Below, in pieces: positions 35,310-44,288 of a DNA stretch of 64,000 nucleotides (position 1 is the first letter of the stretch; each line of letters begins with the position of its first letter). Made by a program: the position numbers and the translations under genes. The notes under the pieces are model-generated. The model saw nothing but the letters and a program-made list of their open reading frames with translations, ran no database searches and was not told where the DNA came from. This DNA is from DASWJZ01 sp964440525. GTDB taxonomy: Bacteria > Pseudomonadota > Alphaproteobacteria > Rhizobiales > Afifellaceae. The stretch is taken from NCBI GenBank assembly GCA_964440525.1, contig CAYTTC010000006.1, positions 1 through 64,000 on the forward strand, written 5' to 3'.

Positions 35310-36328
35310 GTCGCTGCCTCCGCACTGTCCCACGGAAAAGCGAGCGGCGCGCGCCGCCGGTACATCTCCTCCATGAGAGCGACAACGCGGAGGCCATCCC
35401 GCCCCGAGACCGCTGGCTCACGACCCGATGCGATTGCGGCATGCCAATCAAGCAACTGGTCGCGCAACATTTGGACGAGCCCTGGGGCCATCGCTTCCGG
35501 GCCGGTGTGCTCTGCCTTGATGGATATCGCTGGCCCCGATTTCGGACGAAATACCAGCTCCGATCTGTGAAAGAACACTTCCATCTCGCCTTCATCCCCC
35601 TCGATCACGGCGCTGTTTCGCAGAATGCGTGTTCGGCTCAACTCTACGACGCCTTTCGCACCGGATTTAAGCGTAAGTTCGATAAGGCAGTCCGCCTCGA
35701 CGCCGCCATGACAATCGTCCCGGTAAGAAAACTCGGCCACGTCGCCCAAGAACCAGAGAAGCGTATCCAGAGTGTGTGCGCCCGTATCGAGCAGCACGCC
35801 GCCGCCGGCCGTCTCCTTGCGGAAAAAGAAGTCCGAGGCCACAGGCCAGCTGTAGGTGTATCCGTCGCGAAAATCGAACCGGCGGACCATCCCAACAAGC
35901 CCGCGCTCCAGCCATACCTTCGCAAGCTGCAAGCCCGGAAAGAAGCGTCGCATGTGTCCAACAGACAAACGAGCTCCACTACGCTCGGCGACGGCTACCA
36001 TTTCCGCGCATTCCGCCCCATTTAGTCCCATGGGCTTCTCGACAAGAACATGCTTGCCAGCTTGAAGAAATGGCATGCTCACAGGTGCATGCAAATTATG
36101 CGGAAGCGCAACGATCGCCGCGTCGACCTCTGGCAGAACCCGAGCAAAATCGGTGAAGACGTTACGCACACCAAATGATTCAGCAAGCGCACGAGCTCGG
36201 CTCTCGTTGCGGTCCACCAATGCGACGACATCGAAGCACGACGCCGCCTTGAGTGCAGGCAAATGCCCACGCTCGACGACGGCGCCGCAGCCGACAACAG
36301 CAATCCTTATCTTTGGCAAATCGCGCAA
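35306..36328 (-). CDS. Gfo/Idh/MocA-family oxidoreductase
   Basis: This is an NAD(P)-dependent sugar oxidoreductase of 340 aa. The Rossmann motif is AVVGCGAVVERGHLPAL, the signature EKPMGLN follows, and the C-terminal alpha/beta domain has GGGVLLDTGAHTLD with the His/Asp pair of the family. Start is TTG 36328. The first 224 bases of this gene region are duplicated at 37170-37393 with 97 percent identity. It follows an FkbM gene and is coupled to the epimerase gene, suggesting one sugar-modifying operon. Confidence 0.9.
   Translation of the reverse strand: MRDLPKIRIAVVGCGAVVERGHLPALKAASCFDVVALVDRNESRARALAESFGVRNVFTDFARVLPEVDAAIVALPHNLHAPVSMPFLQAGKHVLVEKPMGLNGAECAEMVAVAERSGARLSVGHMRRFFPGLQLAKVWLERGLVGMVRRFDFRDGYTYSWPVASDFFFRKETAGGGVLLDTGAHTLDTLLWFLGDVAEFSYRDDCHGGVEADCLIELTLKSGAKGVVELSRTRILRNSAVIEGDEGEMEVFFHRSELVFRPKSGPAISIKAEHTGPEAMAPGLVQMLRDQLLDWHAAIASGREPAVSGRDGLRVVALMEEMYRRRAPLAFPWDSAEAAT
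36084..36307. repeat. Direct repeat A, copy 1 (inside Gfo/Idh gene)
   Basis: These 224 bases recur at 37170-37393 in the same orientation, offset 1086, with six mismatches and no gaps (about 97 percent identity). Copy 1 is the 5' part of the intact oxidoreductase gene. The few differences indicate a fairly recent duplication. Confidence 0.95.
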
Positions 36329-36335
36329 ATGTCTA

Positions 36336-37073
36336 TCACAGACCAGAAAACCGCCGAGCGGCGCGCATGCCGCGTCGGGCCAGCCGTTGAAATTGCGCCG
36401 CGTAAGTTGCCGGTCGGAAGTAGAATCGACCCGGTGCGATTTCTTGCTCGAGATGACCGTGCAATCTCATATAGGCAATTGTCTCTCGCGGACTCCATCC
36501 GCCTGGGAACGAATGCAACTCGATCAACCACCTCGTCCGACGCTCTCCCAGTATACGTTTCGCGCCCTGTAACGCTTCTCCCTCCGCCCCCTCGATATCC
36601 ATCTTGATAAACTCTGGAATCGAGTGCTCAAAAAGATCATCCAACGCAACGGCCGGTACCCTCATCGATGTCCATTGGACTTCCTCGCGCGTTCTTTCGT
36701 CAATGTGGTCAAGCGAATGTGGAAACAGCCCGCCACTCACATTCGACTGCGTCGAATGGAATTCAATTTCGCCGCTCTTCCGCGAGGCCGCAGCGTGATG
36801 AACAAGAATCAGGTTCCGGCGGTCGGCAGCCCAGCCTTTACAATTCTGTGCCAATCGCTCGCAGCGCAGCGGCTCAGCCTCGATGGCTTCAATGCGGCTA
36901 TCCTGCAATATTCGGTTGGCATGAAAGGTAAATTGGCCGAGACTCGCCCCGACGTCGACGAAATGCCGCACTCCTCGCAATAACGATGGCAGCGCCTCTA
37001 TGATGACCTGCTCATCTGAATGTTCAGAAAAATACGCCCTGTCCAGTATGCCGAGTATTTCATCCTTTTTCAT
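36336..37073 (-). CDS. FkbM-family methyltransferase
   Basis: The 245-aa FkbM-type SAM methyltransferase has motif I FVDVGASLGQFTF near residue 38, AIEAEPLRCERL and FIKMDIEGAEGEAL with LIELHSF after it. Its ATG overlaps the TGA of the chimeric ORF upstream by four bases (ATGA), so translation of this gene may depend on the chimera. It precedes the Gfo/Idh gene by seven bases. Sugar O-methylation is the likely role. Confidence 0.88.
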   Translation of the reverse strand: MKKDEILGILDRAYFSEHSDEQVIIEALPSLLRGVRHFVDVGASLGQFTFHANRILQDSRIEAIEAEPLRCERLAQNCKGWAADRRNLILVHHAAASRKSGEIEFHSTQSNVSGGLFPHSLDHIDERTREEVQWTSMRVPAVALDDLFEHSIPEFIKMDIEGAEGEALQGAKRILGERRTRWLIELHSFPGGWSPRETIAYMRLHGHLEQEIAPGRFYFRPATYAAQFQRLARRGMRAARRFSGL

Positions 37074-37077
37074 CTCG

Positions 37078-37164
37078 GCACCTCGAACAGTGAATCAAAT
37101 TCAACACGCTCAAACACTTCGAGTTTCCCGCCTGCGGTCGCATTGAAAATCTGGATACAGCGGG
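37078..37164. repeat. Direct repeat B, copy 1 (chimera end)
   Basis: These 87 bases recur at 39538-39624, offset 2460, with seven mismatches (about 92 percent identity). Copy 2 is the 3' end of the intact DUF115 gene. Repeat B is more diverged than repeat A, so the two exchanges may differ in age. Confidence 0.95.
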
Positions 37165-37169
37165 CGGCC

Positions 37170-37393
37170 GGTGCATGCAAACTATGCGGAAGCGCAACGA
37201 TCGCCGCGTCGACCTCTGGCAAAACCCGAACAAAATCGGTGAAGACGTTACGCACACCGAATGATTCAGCAAGCGCACGAGCACGGCTCTCGTTGCGGTC
37301 CACCAATGCGACGACATCGAAGCACGACGCCGCCTTGAGTGCAGGCAAATGCCCACGCTCGGCGACGGCGCCGCAGCCGACAACAGCAATCCT
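37170..37393. repeat. Direct repeat A, copy 2 (chimera start)
   Basis: This is the partner of 36084-36307. Repeats A and B lie five bases apart here, marking the recombination point that made the chimeric ORF. Confidence 0.95.
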
Positions 37394-37510
37394 CACTCTT
37401 CCTTCCCTCCGAGAAAATGTGCGGGTGGGCAGCGCGTAGATTCGGAAAGGATCAAGTCAATCCTTTGGCCAATGTGTCGGAACTGATCTTCTCGATGGGC
37501 GGAATTATGG

Positions 37511-37681
37511 TTACGCTCTCCGGAAGGGACAGCCACCCTCGCCCAGCTCTTCGAGGACGCGCTCCCGACTGTAGTCCCCTTCATGTTCCTGCGTTTCAGC
37601 CGGATGCACCAGCAAGACGAAGTATGCGCTGCTGCCGGCGACGTTCCGAATTGTATAGGTTAGCCAATCCAGCAGCGCCAT
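37511..37681 (-). CDS. Short ORF or gene fragment upstream of the chimera
   Basis: A 56-residue minus-strand frame (ATG 37681) has protein-like composition with a hydrophobic N-terminal half (MALLDWLTYTIRN, AYFVLLVHPAE) and an acidic tail. I do not recognise a family. It may be the end of a gene lost when the chimera formed. The rest of 37397-37720 shows nothing else. Confidence 0.3.
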   Translation of the reverse strand: MALLDWLTYTIRNVAGSSAYFVLLVHPAETQEHEGDYSRERVLEELGEGGCPFRRA

Positions 37682-37720
37682 CAACAATCCTGTGCGGGCC
37701 CGCCACTTTCAATCCCGCCG

Positions 37721-38479
37721 GTGGGGCGCCATTCGGCTTTTCGCGGCCGAGGTTCTCTGCTAAGAGACACAATGCGCTGTGCTGCCATCTATGCGGCCTT
37801 TGATCAGATTGCGAAGAGGCCCCGCGTCGTCGAAATTGGCTGCATGTTCAATGAGCATGAGGGCCTGTCGACGCTGATTCTCGCCAGAGCAGCGTCGAAA
37901 TTCACAAGTATAGAATATGATGCTCAACATATCGAAGCTTCGCGAGAAATTCTTGCACGCCATCAAGCGGCACGAGTCGATTTTCGCTGCGGTCACAGCC
38001 TTGCCCTCCTACCGGAGGTGATCAAGGAAATGGGCAATGTAGATTTCTTCCTTCTCGACGGCGGTGCGCATCCCGAAGTGTGCCTTAGCGAGTTCGAAAT
38101 GGCGCTTGATGCCCTTGCGGATGATGGCGTCATCTTAGTGGATGATGCTCAAGAGATAGCGCCGTCTCCCTCCTACAAACTCCCGCGTAAGTTTGGCAAA
38201 GCAACGCTCATCTATCCAATGTTGATTGCCGGTCAATATCTGGCAGAGCGCTCTAAATATATTAATGCGAACGAAACAGTAGACGGCCCGAACGCGGAGC
38301 CCGCATCCCAATCTCTGGCTGGGCTCGATCCACGCGGGCGCGATTTTCGGCTATTTGGCGAACGGCACAAGATGCTTGTTTTCGGCCCGCCAGCGGCTGT
38401 GCAAGCAATTTCGACGATAGCGACTCCATCAACTAGAATCGGCCCGCTTGCGCGTCTTCGCAACCGGATTGGGTTCTAG
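37721..38479 (+). CDS. Class I SAM methyltransferase (Methyltransf_24 type)
   Basis: The roughly 252-aa protein has SAM motif I VVEIGCMFNEHEGLST, the acidic SIEYD strand, and FFLLDGGAHPEV followed by ILVDDAQEI. The start is GTG 37721 or ATG 37772. The latter leaves very little before motif I, which may mean the N-terminus was trimmed by the nearby rearrangement. It is the only plus-strand gene in this stretch and faces the FkbM gene at 38684. It probably methylates a sugar. Confidence 0.78.
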   Translation: MGRHSAFRGRGSLLRDTMRCAAIYAAFDQIAKRPRVVEIGCMFNEHEGLSTLILARAASKFTSIEYDAQHIEASREILARHQAARVDFRCGHSLALLPEVIKEMGNVDFFLLDGGAHPEVCLSEFEMALDALADDGVILVDDAQEIAPSPSYKLPRKFGKATLIYPMLIAGQYLAERSKYINANETVDGPNAEPASQSLAGLDPRGRDFRLFGERHKMLVFGPPAAVQAISTIATPSTRIGPLARLRNRIGF

Positions 38480-38683
38480 AAATTCTCTCGACCTTTCTCT
38501 TTCCCATGTGACGACCGGGATTCATATTGGCGACCGCCAGCATCGTTGCCGTTCACGGGCAGCTGAATGCCGGCGATGTCCAGCCGCAATTCCGCTGGCC
38601 CTCTCTCGCGGTAGTTGCCCTGCCGGCATAGTGGGCGTTTCCGCCTAGCACCACCTGATGCCCGCATGGATAGGGTCCGAACA

Positions 38684-39484
38684 TCAGGTCAGCGGACGGT
38701 AGATTTCATGCACCTGTTCGGCCCTGACTTTGCTGTCGACGCAGTCGTAGCGGTGATTGAGCATGAATTTGCGCAGTGCTTCTGGCGATGAATTGAATTG
38801 CGGCAGAAATTGCGGGTGAACTTCTACAAAGATCGCCTTTGGCCGTTTAGTGAACCCGCCCGCCAGCAACCGACGGGCGCCGCAAAGAACGAGCATTTCT
38901 GCTCCTTCGACGTCAACCTTGATTACATCTGGGGGGCTCAGTTTCTGTTCTGCGATCAGATCGTCAATGGTCTCTGTGTTAATCGTTATCTTTCCCTTCG
39001 GTGCGTTGGCGCGGCCGGGCTGTTCTCGCAGGGTCGGTGACGCGCCTGCGGAACCATCAGTATGAAGTGTTGCCTCGCCACGCTTGTCGCTCAAGGCGGA
39101 CTGAAGAAGCCAGACGTTCTTGAAGCCGTTGATGGCGACGTTGCGACGTAGGCGCACCATGTTTTCTGGGTCTGGTTCGAAGGAACAGACAAGGCCCTGC
39201 GAAGCGACAGCGGCGCAATGCACGGTCACGAGGCCAACGTTCGAGCCAATGTCATAGACGACGTCGGTTGGCGCGATAGAGGCCAGGAGATTTGAAAGCA
39301 TCTCGGATTCTTGGCCGTGATCCTGTACGCGCCATCGTTCGGTGTTGTTGTTTGCTTCGAAGTGCAGCTTCTGCTCGCCGAGCGTTAGTGTGATTTTGGC
39401 TGGGTATTTTGGCGCCGGCGGAAAGATCGCTCGCTTGATGGGGCGCAAGCGATCCTTAAGAAAACTCGGGATTCGCGAGTTCAT
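38684..39484 (-). CDS. FkbM-family methyltransferase
   Basis: The 266-aa FkbM-type methyltransferase has motif I VVYDIGSNVGLVTVHC near residue 76, the acidic SFEPDPENM strand and VIKVDVEGAEMLVLCGA with IFVEVHPQFL. It is the last gene of the minus-strand run Wzm, Wzt, DUF115, FkbM, starting 46 bases after DUF115. That position next to a Wzt with a recognition domain makes it a candidate for the terminal methylation that stops chain growth, which is inference from known Wzm/Wzt systems. Confidence 0.9.
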   Translation of the reverse strand: MNSRIPSFLKDRLRPIKRAIFPPAPKYPAKITLTLGEQKLHFEANNNTERWRVQDHGQESEMLSNLLASIAPTDVVYDIGSNVGLVTVHCAAVASQGLVCSFEPDPENMVRLRRNVAINGFKNVWLLQSALSDKRGEATLHTDGSAGASPTLREQPGRANAPKGKITINTETIDDLIAEQKLSPPDVIKVDVEGAEMLVLCGARRLLAGGFTKRPKAIFVEVHPQFLPQFNSSPEALRKFMLNHRYDCVDSKVRAEQVHEIYRPLT

Positions 39485-39529
39485 GGAACAATCCTCCGCT
39501 CAGAGCGATGCCGACGATCTCGGCCCTCT

Positions 39530-40423
39530 TTACGTCCGCACCTCGAACAGCGAATCAAATTCGACACGCTCAAACACCTCGAGCTTACCGCCCGCGGTCG
39601 CATTGAAAATCTGGATACCGCGGGAAGCCAACACGTCCTTTGCGAGCCGATACGAGTCCTCCATCCGGTCAACCCTTGGGTCATGCCAGCGGTAGCCGGG
39701 ACCGAAATACCTGGGATCGAAGTGATTCTGATCGCGCGTTGCCGACGTGATGACGACCCCGTCGACCTCATCGTGAGCACTCGGTGGCGCGTAGTCATGA
39801 TCGAAGCCGATAAGATAGATCTGCGACGCCCCCAGAAAGGCGGCAAGCTGCAAATTCAGAAACGTTACCGTACCTCCCCAATATACGGCCCTGGTGCAAT
39901 TCTCGCTGAACCTCGGAGGCGCCTTGCTGTTCCTTATGAAGTTCACGTAGACGGTGTTCCTATCCGCAGGAATGTATCGGCGGACGTCCTCAGGAAAGAT
40001 CTTCCACATCCCCTGTAGCGCGCTTGCCTCCTTGGCCCGATCCTCGGCGACCAAGCAATCTTCAATGGTATAGTATGTGGGCCTGTAACTCTTCTCCTTG
40101 AAGAGCAGGAACACCGCATTTGACGCGATGCTGACCTCGTCGCTGAGTTTATCGACGTCGGTCTTAAGCAGACTCGGTCCATTCCCAAGGATAAAGATCC
40201 GCTTGCCCACCTCCCGATTCCGGAGGGCCGACAGCCTGCGCTCGTTTTCCCGGATCGGAAGTCCGACCCCGGAACACATCCATAAAGACTCCGACGCCAG
40301 ATGCTTCGCGCCTCTCCAATTGCGGCGAAGGCGGTTTGCGATCCTGCCCCTCGCAAAGGAAAGAGCGGATGCCTGCGGCGTCGCCAGGCGATCGTTCTCG
40401 ATATCCGCGTCTCTCAGCGCCAC
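39530..40423 (-). CDS. DUF115 (MptE-like/sialyltransferase-like) protein
   Basis: The 297-aa protein shows the DUF115 core: FILGNGPSLLKTDV near residue 77, SIASNAVFLLF, YWGGTVTFLNLQLAAFLG and IYLIGFDHDY. Relatives act as glycosyltransferases on flagella, O-antigens or capsules and share a GT42-like fold. A basic N-terminal extension of about 70 residues precedes the core. It starts at GTG 40423, 31 bases after the Wzt stop. Its 3' end is the source of repeat B, found again in the chimera at 37078. Confidence 0.82.
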   Translation of the reverse strand: MALRDADIENDRLATPQASALSFARGRIANRLRRNWRGAKHLASESLWMCSGVGLPIRENERRLSALRNREVGKRIFILGNGPSLLKTDVDKLSDEVSIASNAVFLLFKEKSYRPTYYTIEDCLVAEDRAKEASALQGMWKIFPEDVRRYIPADRNTVYVNFIRNSKAPPRFSENCTRAVYWGGTVTFLNLQLAAFLGASQIYLIGFDHDYAPPSAHDEVDGVVITSATRDQNHFDPRYFGPGYRWHDPRVDRMEDSYRLAKDVLASRGIQIFNATAGGKLEVFERVEFDSLFEVRT

Positions 40424-40454
40424 GATGTTCTACCTCGACCCAACGCGCTTACCG

Positions 40455-41639
40455 TCAATCGCCGGTCCGAACGGACGCCGGCAAGCGGGTGGCAGCGAAC
40501 CCGTTTGGGCTGGAATGCACATGCACCCCGGCCTCTTGGTAGGACCAGAGCAGAGTCGTTGCACGCCCGGGGGATTGAACTGTGAGCCCGAGGCGGTAAT
40601 AGCCAGCCGCCAGCGGCACATTTTGGAGCCAGACGGTGGCGCGGTTTGGCCCAGGCTCAAATCGTAGAGGGGTATCGGCTTCGGCAAAAAAACTGGCGGC
40701 CATCGCGCCGGCCTGGTCGTAGAAGATGCCGTAAAACTTCGGTTCTATAACCGCTTCACTGCACTCCACTTCAATAAGCAAGCTCAACGGTGCACCCCAT
40801 CGGATCGTTTCATTGGCTAAAGTTATACTGCCACTTTTGACAGCGCCTGCAACAGAGGTGAAGGATTTGCCTTTAGCTGTAGGGTTTTTGTTCTCGTTTT
40901 CGTATACTGTAATCCCCTGCTCAGGCGATCCGAGAAATTTGGAGCACCCCTTGGAAAGAACCTGCACTGAATTGCACATGCGAGCTACTTGATCCATGGA
41001 GTGCGAGACAAATATAACCGCCGATTGCTTCTGGATATCGCCTATTCTGTTATAGCACTTTGCTCTAAATGCTGCGTCTCCCACCGCCAATACCTCATCA
41101 AGCAGAAGCACATCGGGCTCCAGCGCCGTCGCCACCGCAAAACCCAGCCGCACCTGCATCCCGGAGCTGTAACTTTGCACAGGGGAATCGATGAACTCGG
41201 CGATCTCGGCGAAGTCCACGATCTCGTCGAACTTCCGATCGATCTCCTTTTTCGAAAGGCCGAGAACGGATCCGTTGACGTAGACGTTCTCGCGGCCGGT
41301 CAGGATCGGATTGAAGCCGGCGCCGAGAGCGATCAACGCGCCAACGCGCCCGCGCATCTCGATCCTTCCTTTGTCCGGTTTGATTAAGCCGTTCAGCATC
41401 TTGAGAAGCGTCGTCTTGCCGGCGCCGTTGCGGCCGATGAGCCCGAGGCACTCGCCGCGGCGTACCTCGAACGAAACGTCGTCGACCGCCCAGAACTCGT
41501 CCTTGCGCAGCTTCAGCGACCCGCCGCGGCGGGCGACCAGATCGGCTCCGCTGTCGCGCACGCCGTACCAGAGCGATCGGGTGAGGCTGCGGCAGAACTT
41601 CTTCGAGACGCCGTCGGCCCTGATCAGGACATCGCTCAC
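40455..41639 (-). CDS. wzt: ABC transporter ATPase Wzt with C-terminal glycan-binding domain
   Basis: Wzt is the nucleotide-binding subunit for ABC-type export of O-antigen or capsule. The 394-aa protein has Walker A GLIGRNGAGKTT, the signature YSSGMQVRLGFAVA, Walker B DVLLLDEVLAVGD and the H-loop VSHS. A C-terminal extension of about 130 residues (from about 265) fits the Wzt_C carbohydrate-binding fold that reads the modified chain end in E. coli O8/O9a. I chose GTG 41639 because GGAG lies between the wzm stop and this codon; upstream starts run into wzm. It pairs with wzm. Confidence 0.92.
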   Translation of the reverse strand: MSDVLIRADGVSKKFCRSLTRSLWYGVRDSGADLVARRGGSLKLRKDEFWAVDDVSFEVRRGECLGLIGRNGAGKTTLLKMLNGLIKPDKGRIEMRGRVGALIALGAGFNPILTGRENVYVNGSVLGLSKKEIDRKFDEIVDFAEIAEFIDSPVQSYSSGMQVRLGFAVATALEPDVLLLDEVLAVGDAAFRAKCYNRIGDIQKQSAVIFVSHSMDQVARMCNSVQVLSKGCSKFLGSPEQGITVYENENKNPTAKGKSFTSVAGAVKSGSITLANETIRWGAPLSLLIEVECSEAVIEPKFYGIFYDQAGAMAASFFAEADTPLRFEPGPNRATVWLQNVPLAAGYYRLGLTVQSPGRATTLLWSYQEAGVHVHSSPNGFAATRLPASVRTGD

Positions 41640-41649
41640 TGGCCGCTCC

Positions 41650-42501
41650 CTAATTGCCCATCCGCGCGATGAGATGCGGCAGCACCACGCGATAGGCGAC
41701 CCAGCACCCGAACAAGAGAACCGCCGCAACCGCTAGCGTCACGAAGAAGGGACCGGCCTGCGGGCCCCCACCCACCGTCAGCCAGTCGCGCGTCGTCGTG
41801 ACCAGCGGCGTGAGCGGGTTCAGGGCGGCGAGCGTCGCCGCTGCGCCCGATGTCGGCGTCGGATAGAGCACCGGCGTCAGGAACATGAGAAAAGTGGTGA
41901 TGATCGGCAGGCTTTGCTGGACGTCGGTGTAGAGGAGCCCGACGGGCGTGACGAAGAGTCCGAGCGTGAGGCCGACGAGGACCAGCCCAAGCAGCCCGAC
42001 GGGAAAGAGCACCGCCGTTGGCGGCGGCACGATCTGGTACCAGGCGAAGACCGCCACCAGCAGGATGAGCCGGATCAGGAGATTGAGGACGACCTGCGCC
42101 AGGCCGGCGAGGAGAATGGCTTCCTTGGGGAAATTCACCCGCGTCAGCATCGATCGCGAAGCGGTGACCGCTTTCAGCGGGCTGTTCAGAGCGTCGACGA
42201 AGACCTGCCAGATGATCGTACCCGTGATCGCGTAGGCGCCATAGGGGATCGGCGTCTCGTTTACCCTCACAACGCCCTGCGAATTTAAGAAGATGAACGG
42301 CAGCGCCGCCGCCAGTGGCGGAACGAACACCCAGAAATAGCCAAATAGGGTCTGCCGGTATTGCGCGCTGAAGTCCCGCAGGAAGAGCCGCCACGCGAGC
42401 TCGCGCGAAGCGAACAGGTCCTTGAACATCGATCGAAGAAACTTGCCGGGATGGCGCAGCGGCGATTCCGGCGTGTAGATGGTCAGGGGAAGATCAGACA
42501 T
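41650..42501 (-). CDS. wzm: ABC transporter permease Wzm
   Basis: This is an ABC-2 type permease of 283 aa with six membrane segments that forms the export channel for a finished lipid-linked polysaccharide. The N-terminal amphipathic stretch RDFSAQYRQTLFGYFWVFVP is the typical coupling region of Wzm/KpsM proteins. Its stop is ten bases before the wzt start. A possible small upstream ORF overlaps its first 19 bases. Confidence 0.93.
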   Translation of the reverse strand: MSDLPLTIYTPESPLRHPGKFLRSMFKDLFASRELAWRLFLRDFSAQYRQTLFGYFWVFVPPLAAALPFIFLNSQGVVRVNETPIPYGAYAITGTIIWQVFVDALNSPLKAVTASRSMLTRVNFPKEAILLAGLAQVVLNLLIRLILLVAVFAWYQIVPPPTAVLFPVGLLGLVLVGLTLGLFVTPVGLLYTDVQQSLPIITTFLMFLTPVLYPTPTSGAAATLAALNPLTPLVTTTRDWLTVGGGPQAGPFFVTLAVAAVLLFGCWVAYRVVLPHLIARMGN

Positions 42502-42848
42502 TTGCGCAGGTAGCTCCCTACGTACCCATTAAGATACGGCAAGCGATCTCGCCAAAACCCATTGGCGAAAGCGGGATTCGTCCGCTTGACGTCAATATGG
42601 GTGTGTATTGGGCGTGTGCCCCGCGCACTTATTATCAGGTTTGCCCTAAATCTGTCATTGTATGCGAAGAGATTCTTGTCGCCGAAAATGGCTTTCCAAA
42701 GGCCAGCAAGAAACTGGCCAGAACGCCGATGGGAACCGACGCCGAACTTGACGTCGGCGCTAATGCCGTTCGGCAATAAGGCCGGCTCAGACGAGACCGG
42801 CGACAGCTGCGGTTCAACGTGCATTTCGCGGCGCGTCCGCCGCGTCAT
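42483..42848 (-). CDS. Hypothetical 121-aa ORF linked to glycosyltransferase and wzm
   Basis: The frame opens with ATG overlapping the TGA of the GT4 gene by four bases (ATGA) and ends 19 bases inside the wzm start, as if part of one coupled operon. Codon use has a coding look (GGC, GTC and AAG at third positions), but I find no family or motif. The middle part (FGDKNLFAYNDRFRANLIIS) could form a small fold. It may be a real gene, a fragment or chance. The gap would otherwise be 343 bases without a gene. Confidence 0.4.
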   Translation of the reverse strand: MTRRTRREMHVEPQLSPVSSEPALLPNGISADVKFGVGSHRRSGQFLAGLWKAIFGDKNLFAYNDRFRANLIISARGTRPIHTHIDVKRTNPAFANGFWRDRLPYLNGYVGSYLRKCLIFP

Positions 42849-44047
42849 TCAACGTCGCCATGCGCGACCAGCTGAAGCACGTCGCGAAGAGCGCTGCGCT
42901 GTTCTTCGTTCCAAGCAATGGCGTCGGCGAATGCCATCTCACCCACGTCCCGGTGCAAACCGCCGTCTGCCAGAATCTCGAGAACGGCCGCGGCGAAAGC
43001 GTGAGGATTCCGATCAGGCACGGTGCGTACGCCGCGACGAAATCTCGGTGCGAGACCCCGCGCTCCCTTTTCGGTGCTCACGGTTGGCACACCACAGGCC
43101 ATGGCGTCGAGGACCTTGATGTTAATCCCCGTGCCAAGCACCATCGGATTGAGTGAAAGCGGAGCGCGCGCATAGAGGTCGGCCACATGATCCACAAATC
43201 CGCAGGATTCCACGCTCTCTGTGCTTTGGATTTTGCCCGAGATGAGGCCCGCCACGAACAGCTTGAAATCTGGCCGTTGATTCAATACCAGCGGCATGAC
43301 TTCGCGCGTCAGGAACTCGAGCGCAGCGAGGTTGACCGCATTGACTGCGCCGATGAACGCCGCCGCCGAAACATTTGGGAGGTCAATACGGCGCGAAAGG
43401 TCTAGGAAGTGACTGACAGTATGCACGCGCGCTCCGTCTGCCCCCAGACGCCGGCGGAACCCTTCTGCCTCTTCATCCTGGATGGCGATCACCACATCGG
43501 CACGTCGGAAACCGGCCTCTTCTTCTTCCGGTGTCGTGGCGTACCACGAGGGTCTCTTTCCGACCTCCAGGAAGTTCTGATGTCGATCACCGAAGGCGTC
43601 ATGTGTGTCGAGCACACGAAGGGTGCTGTCGGCGGCAAACGCCCCGAAAGCTTTCGACATAAAGACGTACTCCACGAAGACCGCATCGAACCTCTGTCGA
43701 TCATGCAAAGAGCTCAGTTGTTCAGTTGCGGCAGGATCGTAACGGTGGTCGAGGGGAACGCGATGTCCGGCTTCGTGATTCACCAAGCGGAGCACCTTTC
43801 GAAGGCCCCGAGCAATGATCGTTTCAAGTTCACGCGGGCTGCGAATTTCGATATCGTGGAATTTCCCGCCCCCGAGCTGCGACTCAAGTTCGAGGACATG
43901 GTCTGCGGGCAGCTTGGTCGAGTTAAGATAAGCGTAGTGGACTTCGTGCCCCCATGCTACCAGCTCGCGGATCATATTGAGGATGCGAGCCCGATTGCCG
44001 GCATTGCACGGCAACGGATTCAAATGAGCAACGAAGAGAATCTTCAT
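42845..44047 (-). CDS. Family 4 glycosyltransferase
   Basis: This GT-B enzyme of 400 aa resembles the sugar transferases annotated near exopolysaccharide/PEP-CTERM loci. The N-terminus is MKILFVAHLNPLPCNAGNRA, followed by VLDTHDAFGDRH and the donor-domain end PMVLGTGINIKVLDAMACGV. I chose ATG 44047 over frames open to 44155. It lies upstream of wzm and wzt on the same strand, with the small ORF between, and probably acts before chain export. Confidence 0.88.
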   Translation of the reverse strand: MKILFVAHLNPLPCNAGNRARILNMIRELVAWGHEVHYAYLNSTKLPADHVLELESQLGGGKFHDIEIRSPRELETIIARGLRKVLRLVNHEAGHRVPLDHRYDPAATEQLSSLHDRQRFDAVFVEYVFMSKAFGAFAADSTLRVLDTHDAFGDRHQNFLEVGKRPSWYATTPEEEEAGFRRADVVIAIQDEEAEGFRRRLGADGARVHTVSHFLDLSRRIDLPNVSAAAFIGAVNAVNLAALEFLTREVMPLVLNQRPDFKLFVAGLISGKIQSTESVESCGFVDHVADLYARAPLSLNPMVLGTGINIKVLDAMACGVPTVSTEKGARGLAPRFRRGVRTVPDRNPHAFAAAVLEILADGGLHRDVGEMAFADAIAWNEEQRSALRDVLQLVAHGDVE

Positions 44048-44288
44048 TGTAGGGTACTGTCTCAGTTCCTTGATGCCGTCAAACAGAGACCCATGGGCAC
44101 CCGGTGGATCTCGCGCTCGGTGAGGCGAGCAAACCAGACAATGAATCGCCTGCAATCGCCTTTATCATCTGTCCAGGACGGCTGACGTAAAGTCAGGGTG
44201 CGAATTTCTAGGCAAGCGTCCGAATCCGGACGATGTTCCAACTTGATGCCTTGCGCACTCGGAAACCTCGTACACCGTGAAGCCAAAT

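Larger units (their letters stand above)
37070..37396 (-). pseudogene. Chimeric ORF: Gfo/Idh N-terminus fused to DUF115 C-terminus
   Basis: The 108-residue ORF is built from two gene ends. Residues 1 to about 75 are a near-identical copy of the N-terminus of the Gfo/Idh protein at 35306-36328, including AVVGCGAVAERGHLPAL and the end at LPHSLHAP. The last 29 or so (IQIFNATAGGKLEVFERVEF onwards) match the C-terminus of the DUF115 protein at 39530-40423. The DNA shows the same: repeats A and B meet at about 37165-37170. It lacks catalytic parts of both parents, so I call it a pseudogene, but it is open and coupled to an intact FkbM gene by ATGA. Confidence 0.9.
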
